Below the pieces are notes generated by a model. That model had not been told where the DNA came from, made no database searches, and saw only the letters and a program-made list of their open reading frames with translations. A program made the position numbers and the translations under genes. DNA of 64,000 bases from Capsicum annuum. Taxonomy: Eukaryota > Streptophyta > Magnoliopsida > Solanales > Solanaceae. Positions 46,058 to 56,667 of the stretch are shown here, piece by piece; positions within the stretch are counted from its first letter, which is position 1, and the number at the start of each line of letters is the position of its first letter. The stretch lies in assembly GCF_002878395.1 (NCBI RefSeq), contig NC_061115.1, positions 213,686,655 through 213,750,654 of the forward strand, given 5' to 3'.

Positions 46058-46266
46058 TTTTTCTAATTGACCCCCAAGCTGCAACCCTTTGGTTGCGCAT
46101 GCATGAGGATGTGCTCGCTATGGAGACAAATATTTTCCTGAAAATATTTTTGTAGAAAAATTAAAGAATATGAAGGAGGTGTACATAACGCCTAACCTAC
46201 TCAAATAGGGATAATTGTTAGACATGCCCAACTCTTTACCATAAGATAGCAAAAAGTTAATGCTAT

Positions 46267-46452
46267 TTTTTAGTTTTTCATTTGGTGTCCGGTGTTTGCA
46301 TTGGAGTCCCGATTAATTTAAATCGCGCGTTGCAGGACCCATTAAGATGGCAACGCTCCTAACAGAGTTTTCTCCATGCCCAGGGTCGAACCCCTCGACT
46401 TCTGGTTAAGGGTAGAGCAACTTCATCCTCTGCACCACAATCCATGTTGGTA
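46267..46452 (-). mobile_element. tRNA-derived SINE (copy 2, different family)
   Basis: It is flanked by a 16-bp target duplication AAAAAGTTAATGCTAT / AAAAAGTTGATGCTAT (46251-46266 and 46453-46468; one mismatch). On the minus strand the head carries A-box-like GTGGTGCAGAGGATG and B-box GGGGTTCGACCC. The tail on the plus-strand left is a T run. The pol III promoter boxes show tRNA ancestry; it is not a tRNA gene. Confidence 0.9.
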
Positions 46453-46762
46453 AAAAAGTTGATGCTATGAAGTGCATAATGATGCATACAAGAAAGGTTA
46501 AATGGATATCTTGTGTATATTATCAATTGCAAAATTATTGGAAGATATTTATTAAAAAAGAGTTAATTAACAATTTTGCATTTTTAGAAACTAGAAAAAA
46601 GAATAAATAAAAATTTGGATTCTTTTTTTTAAAAGTTTTAAGATCTTTTATTAAAATTCGACTTTCAATTTCTAATTCTATTTAGCCGCCTCTAATCGGC
46701 TAGGGAGTCCATAAGTCAATATGCAAAATTAATTTTTTTAGACTTTGTACATTTATACAAAA

Positions 46763-48578
46763 CTAGTTCAGGGTACGCGCTCCGTACGTGTACCTCATTT
46801 TAATGAGTTTAATTATATAAATTGCTTAGATATTGTAAAAGTAATACTTTGATTAATAAACAACTTTGTTGATCTTATTAAAAAACGAAAAATACTTTAA
46901 TAAAAAATTAATATATTATTATAAAGCCATATAAAAGCATTGAACCAACTTCAACTAAATTAAGAAAAACTACAAAGGCTATAGAACGACAAAAAAAAAA
47001 TTAAAAAAACTTTCCCAATATGACATATGGAGTAATTCATATATGCTCTGATGACAACATTAAAACGCAAATTAAGCAGGTGAAATGCTATCACATTTTA
47101 AGTCAGGACGTCAAAGGATGAACAACAAAGTTTATGTAAGAGAATCCTCAAAGGATGAAGAACAAATTTTTTGTAAGAGAATCATTCCAGCTACTTCAAC
47201 CACCCTCATAGCCATAGGCAATGCTTGCTCTTCAACTTATCGTAGATCCCATTCAAGAATTGAATTCTTCATCACCTTTGCCTCAATCTGCTATAATTTT
47301 TTCACTACTACTACTTATTTGTTTGAAACTTAACCTGAACCATAATATCAGATCAAAACTTGTGAAACATATGCAATATTAATCATCTTGTACACAAGAT
47401 CATTATACGTAAGCTTATTAAAACTGAACAATAAACTGATGCAATAATATGTAAGCTTAAATGAAAGTTATGTGTTGCTTCGCCCATTGCCGAAAAATTA
47501 TATTACTAAGAAATTCATTGATATTTTGACTTTTTCATCATCCATCTTCAAGATACCTACAAAAACTAATGCACCTACAAAGCAAATCAAATATTACAAA
47601 AATATATTTCATGATGTAAACGAATTTCAAATCAAACAATAAAGAACGACTAATCTAAGACCAAATATAAATATTTTTTTGCTCCTTATGTTCATTGTAG
47701 ATACCACTGTATTGTTGTAGGAAGGAAGAATACTTAATTTATAGATGTCCAAAATATTTTTCTTCAAGAAAAAAATTATCTAAATATGGTAGATATATAA
47801 TTTTTTTCATAAATTATTTATAAACTCCAAATAAACTAAAACCCATACAAATAGGAGTTTTAGATTTTGTTTCTTTAGACGTTTATGGTTCCATTTTTAG
47901 TTTAACTATGTAGACTTTTAATTTCTTTTTAAACAAAAAAAATATACTCCTATTCATTAAAAAAAAAACATACACGTATGATTACTAAAACTATGGACTT
48001 TAGTACATTGTTCAGTTATGGAAAATATTTGTTAATTTTAAAATTTTAAAAATTTAAAAAATAGTAGAGTTTTAAAACCTAGTTTATAGGATTTTCTTAA
48101 ATTACTAATAGGAGTACTTTTAGACCTATTTTTAGGATTTCTTATCGCGTTTTATGAATAAATAATCAAACAATTAGAATTCAATGTCCAGTATATTATA
48201 AGAAAACAAAGTATAACGTTAAAAAAAAAAAAAACCGTATAAATACCGATTAGGTTTACAATGCATATTTAATCCATATATTTTAGAATCTTTAATTTCT
48301 TTCCATGAAATTTAGGAGTCCTAAATTAAGAAAAATAGTAAAAACACCCAACAAAATATTACCAAAAATTTAGGAATTCATCTATATGTAGAAAACCTTC
48401 TTGTTTTTTTTTTTTTTTTAGATATTTAATATAATTAATATTAAATATTATAAATTCAAGAAAATAGGTGAAAAGATAATTTTGTCTATTGTGTAGTGTT
48501 TTAATAAAGGGCAAAGGGTTCGATTCACTTTTCTAAGGGTCTTTACACTTTTAATATATTATAGATTATAGATATATA
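46763..48578. other. Candidate AT-rich mobile segment between 34-bp direct repeats
   Basis: 46729-46762 and 48579-48612 are near-identical (TTAATTTTTTTAGACTTTGT against TTAACTTTTTTAGACTTTGT, followed by matching AATTTAT and CAAAA). The 1.8 kb between them begins CTAGTTCAGGGTACGCG and ends in ATATATTATAGATTATAGAT. It resembles solanaceous non-autonomous Helitron-like repeats that I remember, but I found no diagnostic end. One short open frame (47085-47333) has no recognisable product. Confidence 0.35.
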
Positions 48579-48866
48579 TTAACTTTTTTAGACTTTGTAA
48601 ATTTATGCAAAATTATTTTTTCCAAGCATTTACTATCCAATAGTCCACCTTCTTTTATACTTGCTATTACTCCCTTTGTTCTTTTTTATTTGTCGCGATT
48701 TTTTTGGGGAGTCAAACAATAAGATCTTTGACCAACATAATGCGTGAGAAGCTGTAGTGCACTCGAATTCTTTTTTTTTTTTTAGTTTTCCTAATTGACC
48801 CCACCTGCTACCTTTTGGTTGCGCATGCATGATAGTTTTAATGTCGTACTTTTATGCGCTCGCAAT

Positions 48867-49042
48867 CAGTGGTGGAGTCAGGATTTTTGTTAAGGGGTTC
48901 ATTAGTGAACATACGAACTAACTGAAGGGGGTTCAACATCTACTATATGTACATAAAAAATAATTTTAACTATATATATAACATAATTTTCCGACGAACG
49001 GTGTTCGAATGAACCCCTACTTGAAGGGTAGCTCCACCCCTG
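48867..49042. mobile_element. hAT-type MITE with empty paralogous site in the window
   Basis: 176 bp with inverted ends CAGTGGTGGAGTCA and (reversed) CAGGGGTGGAGCTA. The 8-bp flanks are CTCGCAAT (48859-48866) and CTCGTTAT (49043-49050). The paralogous sequence at 46061-46165 lacks the element and has a single CTCGCTAT (46114-46121), from which each flank differs by one base. Confidence 0.88.
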
Positions 49043-49220
49043 CTCGTTATGGAGCCAAATTTTTTCCATGAAAACGTTTTTATAGAAAAATAAGTGGTTT
49101 CTTACTTTTATTCTTGTATTCGGTAATACAAGAAAAATGTTATTTTAAAAATATTTGTATGTACAATAATAATTTAATTTTCACCCTGATCATCATATTA
49201 TAATAATTTAAAAATTGTTA

Positions 49221-49468
49221 CTCCCTTCGTTTAAAAAAGAATGACCTACTTTGACGTGATACAAAGTTTAAGAAAATAAAGAAGACTTTTGAATCTTGTG
49301 GTCTTAAATTAAAGTAGTGTCAAATGTATCAAAATGCCCTTTAATCTTGTGGTCATAAACATGCAACGTGAAAAGTTGAAATTAAAGTATTGTCAAAAAA
49401 GAAAGGAATCATTCTTTTTGAAATAGACTAAAAAAGAAAGTATGTCATTCTGTTTGAAACGGAGGAAG
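49221..49468. mobile_element. Stowaway-like MITE
   Basis: Begins CTCCCTTCGTTTAAAAAAGA and ends with the inverse (TGTTTGAAACGGAGGAAG), flanked by TA on both sides (49219-49220 and 49469-49470). Immediately upstream of the dioxygenase pseudogene TATA box. Confidence 0.85.
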
Positions 49469-49486
49469 TATTTATTTTGTTCTGTC

Positions 49487-49494
49487 TATAAATA
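49487..49494 (+). promoter_or_regulatory. TATA box of the dioxygenase pseudogene
   Basis: TATAAATA, 67 bases before the first ATG (49554). Position and sequence are normal for a plant promoter. Confidence 0.7.
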
Positions 49495-49990
49495 CACACA
49501 AGTGAATAACAACAACACCCACAACAAAGAGAAAGAGGAGAAAATAAAAGAATATGTATCGAATTAAGATGTCTTTGAAGGTTCCAACTATATATTTTAG
49601 AAACTCATTTGAGTGGAAAAAAGGAAGTGAAAAATGGGTTTTAGTGAGAGATGAAGTTTACAAATCTTTAGAAGAATTTGGTTGTTTTGAGGCTTTACTT
49701 GATGAAGATATTCCAAAAAAGAAATTATATGAAAAAGTCAAAGAACTTTCAACTACAATTTGGAAACTCACAAAATGTGTATGCAAGTTACTCTAAGGAT
49801 GATCCTGGAGTACCACTTTATGAGAGATTGGTGATTAAGAATGTTCTTATTCATGGTGTTATTGAGAATTTTTCCAACCTTCTTTGGCCTGAGGGAGACC
49901 CTAAATTCTGGTATGTAATCAATAATCACAAATAAAAGGCTGAAATTAACTATAAATTTCGTTGTTAATCTGTAGCTAAATTTATTTTAG

Positions 49991-50309
49991 AATAAATGCT
50001 CTATTTCCACCCTGAACTATGCATGAAATTACTGACACACCCGAACTTTAAGAGGGTCCTATTACCCCTGGACTAATTAAAATCATATTTTTGACAACCT
50101 TAGTGCCTACGTGGCATATACGTGGCACATCAGTGAATCAACACACTGAAATTTGAAGGTCCATGAATGTGTCACATATGTGCCACGTAGACACTAAGGT
50201 TGCCAAAAATACGATTTTAATTAGTCCAGGGGTAATAGAACCCTCCTAAAATTCGGACGTGTCTCAGCAATTTCGTGTATAGTTTAAGATGAAAACAGAG
50301 CATTTTCTC
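49991..50309. mobile_element. Mutator-type MITE, long snap-back copy (copy 3)
   Basis: 319 bp flanked by a perfect 10-bp target duplication TTTATTTTAG (49981-49990 and 50310-50319). Inverted arms exceed 100 bp (CTATTTCCACCCTGAACTAT against the reversed right end). It would fold into one long hairpin. It lies in intron 1 of the dioxygenase pseudogene. Confidence 0.92.
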
Positions 50310-51093
50310 TTTATTTTAGTTAACAAGTTTTCTGCCAATCGTAAAATTTTGTTGTCTAGCTATAAAATTGTTCCATCACTAAATGTTAACTATTTTCTAA
50401 ATGATGAATTTTTTTCCATTCTATATTAAGAAATGGAACAAGAAGCATAAATGATCATCCCAATTTTCTTTAAAGTCCATCACACATGGTCTCAACATAT
50501 CTTTCAATGTCTGAATTGTATGCTTTACCTGATCATCTGTTTGCGGATGAAAAGCAGACTTGGTGACAATACTAGCTTAAAAATATCTAGACAAAGCATG
50601 TAAACGTGTCTCATACTCCGCAACAATCATTGAGCCCTGCTCCAAGCGATCAAAATTATCTCTCATTTTATCATAAAGTAATAAAATAATAAAGTAATTG
50701 ATGAACAAGAAGGCTAAGTTTCAAGTTAGATGTTTGTTGATTCTCTTGGATGAGCTCTATATTCATCAAGCTTGTAAACTCGCAATTACTTGTTATTATG
50801 TAAAATTCTAAACGAGAAGTTATCTCTGTGTTTAATTTGGCAGCGATTTGGTGCTTACTTACGCGAAGAAATTATCAGAATTTGAAGATATGATAAGAAG
50901 AATGATATTTGAGAAATTGGGTTTGGAAAATTACTTGAATGAGCATAAAAAATCAGGTGATTACTTACTTGGTCTTCTCAAGTATAGACCACCTAAAGAT
51001 GGGGAGAAAAATGTTGGATTAACTCCTCATACTGACAAAACAATTTCAAAAATTTTAAGCCAATATGATAAACATGTTAATGGGCTGCAAATA

Positions 51094-52465
51094 CAACAAC
51101 AAACCCAGTGTATTCCCATATAGTGAGGTCTGGGGAGGATAAGATGTACGCAGTTCATACCACTACTCCCGAGGAAGTAGCAAGGTTGTTTCCGATAGAC
51201 CCCCGGCTCAAGATAAGGAATAGTAATCAAAGTCATACCAAAAAACCAAGAACAAGACAAAACATAGAGTCGCCACATACAGGGAAAGAGTAAACAAAGA
51301 CTAGTAAACAATTGTAATACTACAAGCAACAAGAAATCATAATAAAAATACTACACCCACCAAGTAATTCCCTACCCTACCTACCCAAAATGGCACTAGC
51401 CTTCCATCCTAATACGCGTCCTCCAGATCTTCCTATCTAGGGTCATGTCCTCAGTAAGCCGTAACTGATCCATGTCCCGCTAATCACCTCTCTCCAGTAC
51501 TTCTCCGTCCTACCCCTGCCCCGTCTAAAACCATCCAAAGCAAGCCTCTCACACCTACGAACCGGTGCTTCTGTGCCCCTCCTCATCACGTGTTCGAACC
51601 ATCTCAAACGAACCTCCCGCATCTTGTCCTCCACAGAAGCCACTCCAACCTTTTCTCAGATAGTCTCATTCCGAACTCTATCACCCCTAGTAAGCCCACA
51701 TATCCAACGCAACATCCGCATTTCTGCCACCTTCAATTTCTAAATGTGAGAGTTCTTGACTGACCAACACTCTTCTTCATACAACATGGCTGGGCGGACT
51801 GACACCCTGTAAAATTTGACTTTAAGCTTGGGCGGCACCTTCTTATCAGACAACACCCTCGAGGCGAGCTTCCACTTCATCCATGCCACCCCGATACGGT
51901 GAGAGACATACTCGTCAATCTTACCATTCCCCTGAATCATGGATCCAAGATACTTGAAACTATCCCTCTGACACACCACCTGAGACTCCAGCCTTACTAC
52001 CACGTTATCCCCCTCCCCCGAGCCATCAAACTTACATTCCAAATACTCGGTCTTGCTCCTACTTAACCTGAACCCTTTAGACTCAAGGGTTTCTCTCCAC
52101 AGTTTTAATTTATCATTCACCCCCCGAGTCTCATCAATCAAAACCACATCATCTGCAAAAAGCATACACCAGGGCACCTCGCGTTGAATACTCTGCGTCA
52201 ACACATCCATCACCAAAGCAAACAAAACGGGCTAAGAGTAGATCCCTGATGTAACCCTCTCAGGACAGGGAAATGTTCAGAATCACCACCTGCCGTCCTC
52301 ACCTGGGTCTTAGCTCCATCATACATGTCCTTGATTGCTCTGATATACGCCACCGGGACCCCACTCACCTCTAGGCATCTCCAAAGAACTTCCCTAGGAA
52401 CTTTGTCGTATGCCTTCTCCAATTCGATAAACACCATGTGCAGATCCTTCTTTCTTTCCATGTAC
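51094..52465 (-). mobile_element. RTE-type LINE, 5'-truncated, inserted in a dioxygenase exon
   Basis: It is bounded by 19-bp target duplications TGTTAATGGGCTGCAAATA (51075-51093) and TGTTAATGGGCTTCAAATA (52466-52484), one mismatch. Its 3' end is on the left with a (TTG)n tail read as CAACAACAAA. Minus-strand reverse transcriptase motifs are [30 protein letters not shown] and [13 protein letters not shown] (FADD catalytic box). A frameshift near 52220 separates the two halves, and further stops end it before [17 protein letters not shown] C-terminal sequence. The endonuclease domain is missing through 5' truncation, the usual outcome of LINE insertion. Confidence 0.95.
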
Positions 52466-53023
52466 TGTTAATGGGCTTCAAATAGCAAATAATGGACAAA
52501 AATGGGCAATGGATTGATGTTCAATACTCATCACCTCATTCATACTTGATCCTCGTCAGTGACTATTTGAAAGTAAGTTCTTTTAATTTATACCGTTAGT
52601 ATAAATAATTTTTACGTAATCAGGTCATTACATGTATACTTATGTTGTAGTTGTTGTTGTGTACATGTGTGTACATTTGTGGATTGCTGGACAAAGTAAC
52701 AAAAAATGTTTACACAGATGATTATGCATAAAGTTAAACTCTTTTTTCATCAAGTTAATTGCTTAAACTTTCACAATTTATAGTTTGCATATTTTGATAT
52801 TAATTTTTTTTCTTTTTGTCCAAAATTAAAGTTATTTTTCCAAAGCTTAGGGTGTGTTTGGTATAAAAAAAATATTTTCTTGAAAATTAAGAGAATTTCT
52901 TACTTATTTTATTGTGTTTGGTAGGTAAACAAAAAAAATATCGATCCAAAAATATTTATATAAATATTAATGGTGGCAGTGATAGTAATAGTTTAGTAGT
53001 AGCCAGGTAGTGATAATAATAGT

Positions 53024-53350
53024 CAGCAGTGGACCTAGGTGGGTGCCAGAAGGTTCATCCGAACCTCCTCGATAAAAAATTATACGGTCATATATACAGG
53101 GTAGATTTTTTATGTTTCTAAGTATATATTATTTTGGAATCCCTTGAACCAAAGATGATAGGTAGCCCAATGGATTTGGGCTCGCTACTTTAGCCCCTCT
53201 GATCCTCCATGTTTCATGTTTGACTCCCGCTAGGCGAGCAGGCAACTTAATTTTTTTAAGCCTCTGCTGGTTCTATACGTCCGGGTACAACTATTATTAG
53301 GGACATTTTTTTTTTCAAACCCTCTCAATCAAATCTTGGATTCACCACTA
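53024..53350. mobile_element. Non-autonomous hAT element (327 bp)
   Basis: Flanked by a perfect 8-bp duplication ATAATAGT (53016-53023 and 53351-53358). Ends CAGCAGTGGACC and (reversed) TAGTGGTGAATCC are loosely inverted. It lies in intron 2 of the dioxygenase pseudogene. The target is itself repetitive (AATAATAG), which lowers the weight of the duplication. Confidence 0.65.
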
Positions 53351-53384
53351 ATAATAGTGTAGTAGTAGCTAGGTCTTTTTTTTT

Positions 53385-53430
53385 GGGGGGGGGGTGGGGG
53401 GGGGGTGGGGGGGGGGGGGGGGGGGGGGGG
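53385..53430 (+). repeat. Poly-G tract
   Basis: About 46 bases, nearly all G with two T interruptions, directly after a T9 run. It has strong potential to form G-quadruplex structure. The exact length may be unreliable in the assembly. Confidence 0.85.
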
Positions 53431-53522
53431 TAGTGGTGGGGAATTAGTTGTCTAGTAAATAAATATAGATTTCAAGTTTTGTCCGTTGATAATGTATGCT
53501 ATTTTCACACTATCATGTTAAG

Positions 53523-54354
53523 TAGGGCTGGGCATTCGGTTTGTTCGGTTTGATGGTTTAATATCGGTTTGGTTTTTCGATTTTCAGATTGACAAAAATT
53601 ACAACCGTAACCAAACCAAAATAAATTTGGTTTAGTTCGATTTCTACAAATTCGGTTTGGTTATTTCAAATTTTTATTTCGATTTTGAAGATTAAAGTAG
53701 TGAATCTCTCTTTGTTTTGACTAGACATTTAAAATTAATATATATATATATTTTTTTTAAAAATATTTCAAACTTATTTTTCAATCCCAGAAATAAACAA
53801 TTCAACATGGATGAAACTAAATGATATAACCATAAGTTTAACATAATATATAACTTCATTATGCATAAGTTTGCGTAAACAGTCAGAACTCGGAAGAGTG
53901 GTCGCTGTCGGAAAGACCACAGTCGGCACTACAAGCTGCAGCCCAAAATGGTCGTTTGGTCGCCGGCTCTGGTGTTGTTGTATAGACGACGATCTCGCCG
54001 GCGGTCTATGGTTCGATCGATTGTTCAACTATTGGACCGATGTATGTTGTTAGTTATATGTGGCGTGCTATTACTTATTAGTTATTAGGGTTGCTATTAT
54101 ATATTTATATTATATTATTATATATTAAATATTATATATATAATAAAATATATATATTATTAATTATTTATAGAATTTCGGTTAATAGGTTTATCCGAAT
54201 TATTTTTTTGAAAAACCAAAAACCGAACCGTTTAATCGAATTTCAAAAATTGAAAACCAAAATCGATCCAAAAAATCGAAAAACCAAACTAAAATTAAAA
54301 TTTCGATTTGATTTTTCGGTTTTTTTTATTTAAACCAAAATATGCCCGGCCCTA
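53523..54354. mobile_element. Non-autonomous hAT element (832 bp)
   Basis: Flanked by a perfect 8-bp duplication ATGTTAAG (53515-53522 and 54355-54362). Inverted ends are TAGGGCTGGGCATTCGGTTT and (reversed) TAGGGCCGGGCATATTTTGG. Subterminal regions are full of TCGGTTTGGTT and AACCGAACC words. No transposase. Open frames at 53871-54053 and on the minus strand at 53774-54028 lie in its interior and have no recognisable motif. Confidence 0.93.
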
Positions 54355-54751
54355 ATGTTAAGTTACATGTAGTAACATGTCACGGCTTCAAATAACCAAA
54401 AGATAATGTAAATAACTTACATATATAGTTCAATTTTTTTATACTGTTAGTGTTAGTGTATATATTATAACTTAATTGCAGGTATTTCCAAATGGCAAAC
54501 TGCACTGTCCCACTCATCAAGTGATAGTGGGAAATCAAGAGAGGTATTCTATAGGTTTTATCAATATTCCTAAAGAAGGACACATCATAAAAGTCCCAGA
54601 AGAACTTGTTGATGAAGATCATCCTTTGCTTTACAAGCCCTTTGATGGTTCCAAATTTCTTCCATTTACTATCGCAGAGGCCAGACGTGGCAATGTTGTT
54701 ACTCTTGAGAGCTACTGTAGTATCACAGCCAACACTCCCAACTTGATTTGA

Positions 54752-55315
54752 CACTGAGAGTTGATTGTGTGGGCCCCTCTACTAGTTAATCCCGCCCTTC
54801 CATCTTGTACTCAGGAGTGTGCATCAATCGGTTCTGTTCGATTTTACATATTATCGGTTCAGTTTATCAATTTTTAAGTATGCTAAACCACTAACCAAAC
54901 CAATAAGATATATTTTATCGATTTTCGGTTTATCATATTCTAATCCTTAACTGTTCAGTTTTCGATTTAATCGATAAGAAAATATTTATAAAATAAAAAT
55001 AGTAGTAAATTAACATGAAAAAAATCGAATCTTAGTTGCAACAAAAAATTCTACATGATGTGTTTTAATTTACAAGAATCTTCATGTTTAAACTAAATGT
55101 TGTTAGGAGAAATTAAGAGTTTGTATAATTGAAATAATAAGTTTGTTAATTTGTAGAAATTAAAGAGAAATTAAGAGAAATATATAATAAGTCATATATT
55201 TCTGTCGAGGTTCCGGTCTGCGGCTCTGTCATTACATCAAAAATGAAAATTACAAGTTAAAACATAAATGAAATTACAAAAACCTATCTATGCAGCTTTT
55301 TTTGAAGTCTTGACT
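54752..55315. other. Dioxygenase 3' flank with a hAT-like half end
   Basis: GTGTGCATCAATCGGTTCTG at 54818 followed by CGGTTCAG and TCGGTTTAT words resembles one end of another CGGTT-type hAT element; no matching right end is present. 55195-55250 contains GAGGTTCCGGTCTGCGGCTC, which I associate with Ogre-type internal sequence from memory. No gene. Confidence 0.4.
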
Positions 55316-55324
55316 TGAGTTTCA

Positions 55325-55622
55325 TCACCCTATTCTTCAGGCGGGCTCCTGATTTGCAATTTCTTCAATGTTGGCTACTTCGAGTTTCTTCAACCTATTC
55401 TCCAGGTGGGCTCCTGACTTACTATTTTTCAATCTGTTGACTTTCAACTTATTTGCCCTGCTCTTCAAGCGGGATCCTGACTTTATGTTTCATCAACTTT
55501 CGATTTCATCACCCTGTTCTTCAGGCGGACTCCTAACCTTCAATTTTATCACCCTGTTCTTCAGGCGGGCTCCTGACTTTCAATCTCACCGCCCTATTCT
55601 TCAGGCGGGCTCCTGAAACCAA
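55325..55622. repeat. Minisatellite, about 50-bp units (CTTCAGGCGGGCTCCTGA)
   Basis: CTTCAGGCGGGCTCCTGA or a close variant recurs at roughly 55334, 55397, 55460, 55519, 55557 and 55601 with degenerate spacers. It resembles the core of the adjoining 37-bp array (TTTTCAGGAGGGTCCTGA), suggesting common origin. Confidence 0.8.
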
Positions 55623-55723
55623 AATCAAAACTAGAACGAAAATTAATCAAAAATCAAAACTAGAACTAAAACTATCCCACACAAAGATTATCATAAGGCA
55701 GTATGTAATCTTTGAAAGCGTGG

Positions 55724-56667
55724 TCCCATTTTTCAGGAGGGACCTGAACAGAAAGTAAAATCCCATTTTTCAGGAAGGTCCTGAACAGAAAGTAAAATCC
55801 CATTTTTCAGGAGGGTCCTGAACATAAAGTGAAATTTCATTTTTCAGGAGGGTCCTGAACAGAAGGTAAAATCTCATTTTTCAGGAGGGTCCTGAACATA
55901 AAGCGAAATCTCATTTTTCGGGAAGGTCCTGAACAGAAGATAAAATTCCATTTTTCAGGAGGGTCCTGAACATAAAGTAAAATCTTATTTTTCGGGAAGG
56001 TCTTGAACAGAAAGTAAAATCTCATTTTTCAGGAGGGTCCTGAACATAAAGTAAAATTCCATTTTTCAGGAAGGTCCTGAACAGAAAGTAAAATTCCATT
56101 TTTCAGGAGGATCCTGAACAGAAAGTGAAATCCCATTTTTCAGGAGGTTCCTGAACATAAAGTAAAATCCAATTTTTCAGGAGGGTCTTGAACAAAAAGT
56201 AAAATTCCATTTTTCAGGAGGGTCTTGAACATAAAGTGAAATCCCATTTTTTAGGAGGGACATTAACATAAAGTAAAATCTCATTTTTAGGAGGATACTG
56301 AACATAAATTGAAATCCCATTTTTTCAGGAGGGTCCTAAGCAGAAGATAAAATCCCATTTTTCAGGAGGGTCCTGAACAGAAAGTAAAATCCCATTTTTC
56401 AGGAGGGTCCTAAACATAAAGTGAAATCGCATTTTTCAGGAGGGTCATGAACATAAAGTGAAATCCCATTTTTCAGGAGTGTTCTGAACAGTAGGTAAAA
56501 TCCCATTTTTCAGGAGGGTCCTGAACAAAAGGTAAAATCCCATTTTTCAGGAGGGTCCTGAACATAAAGTAAAATCCCATTTTTCTGGAGGGTCCTAAAA
56601 ATAAAGTGAAATCCAATTTTTCAGGAGGGTCCTGAACAGAAAGTAAAATCTCATTTTTCAGGAGGGT
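55724..56667. repeat. 37-bp minisatellite, about 25 copies
   Basis: The unit is CATTTTTCAGGAGGGTCCTG followed by AACAGAAAGTAAAATCC, with the first three starts at 55727, 55764 and 55801. It runs without interruption into the LTR at 56668. TCAGGA and TCCTGA make each unit partly palindromic. Tandem repeats next to an LTR are common in Ogre/Tat elements. Repeating open frames on the minus strand are artefacts of the array. Confidence 0.95.

Larger units (their letters stand above)
49554..54751 (+). pseudogene. 2-oxoglutarate-dependent dioxygenase (AOP-like), interrupted
   Basis: Exon 1 (49554-49910; start perhaps the ATG at 49569) reads EVYKSLEEFGCFEALLDEDI. A missing base near 49746 then shifts frame before SYSKDDPGVPLYERL and NLLWPEGDPKF. 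Exon 2 (50844-52572 including an insertion) has EDMIRRMIFEKLGLENYLNE, LLGLLKYRPP and TPHTDKT, the HxD iron-binding pair. Within VNGLQI a LINE is inserted (51094-52465). After it a 7-base insertion shifts frame before IDVQYSSPHSYLILVSDYLK. Exon 3 (54482-54751) has VFPNGKLHCPTHQVIVGNQE with the second iron His, ERYS with the 2-oxoglutarate Arg, and EELVDEDHPLLYKPFD. The layout is that of soluble Fe(II)/2OG dioxygenases related to plant AOP1. Introns hold a MITE (49991) and two hAT elements (53024, 53523). The original substrate cannot be inferred. Confidence 0.92.

Noticed and set aside
46375..46445. Possible tRNA gene (GGGGTTCGACCC box)
   Set aside because: The promoter boxes belong to a SINE with a T tail and target duplications. 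No cloverleaf was evident.
53774..54053. Open frames inside the 832-bp hAT element
   Set aside because: The element is non-autonomous, and the frames lack transposase motifs.
55724..56667. Possible CRISPR-like array (37-bp repeats)
   Set aside because: Repeats are contiguous without unique spacers, adjoin a retrotransposon LTR and lie in a plant nuclear context. It is a minisatellite.
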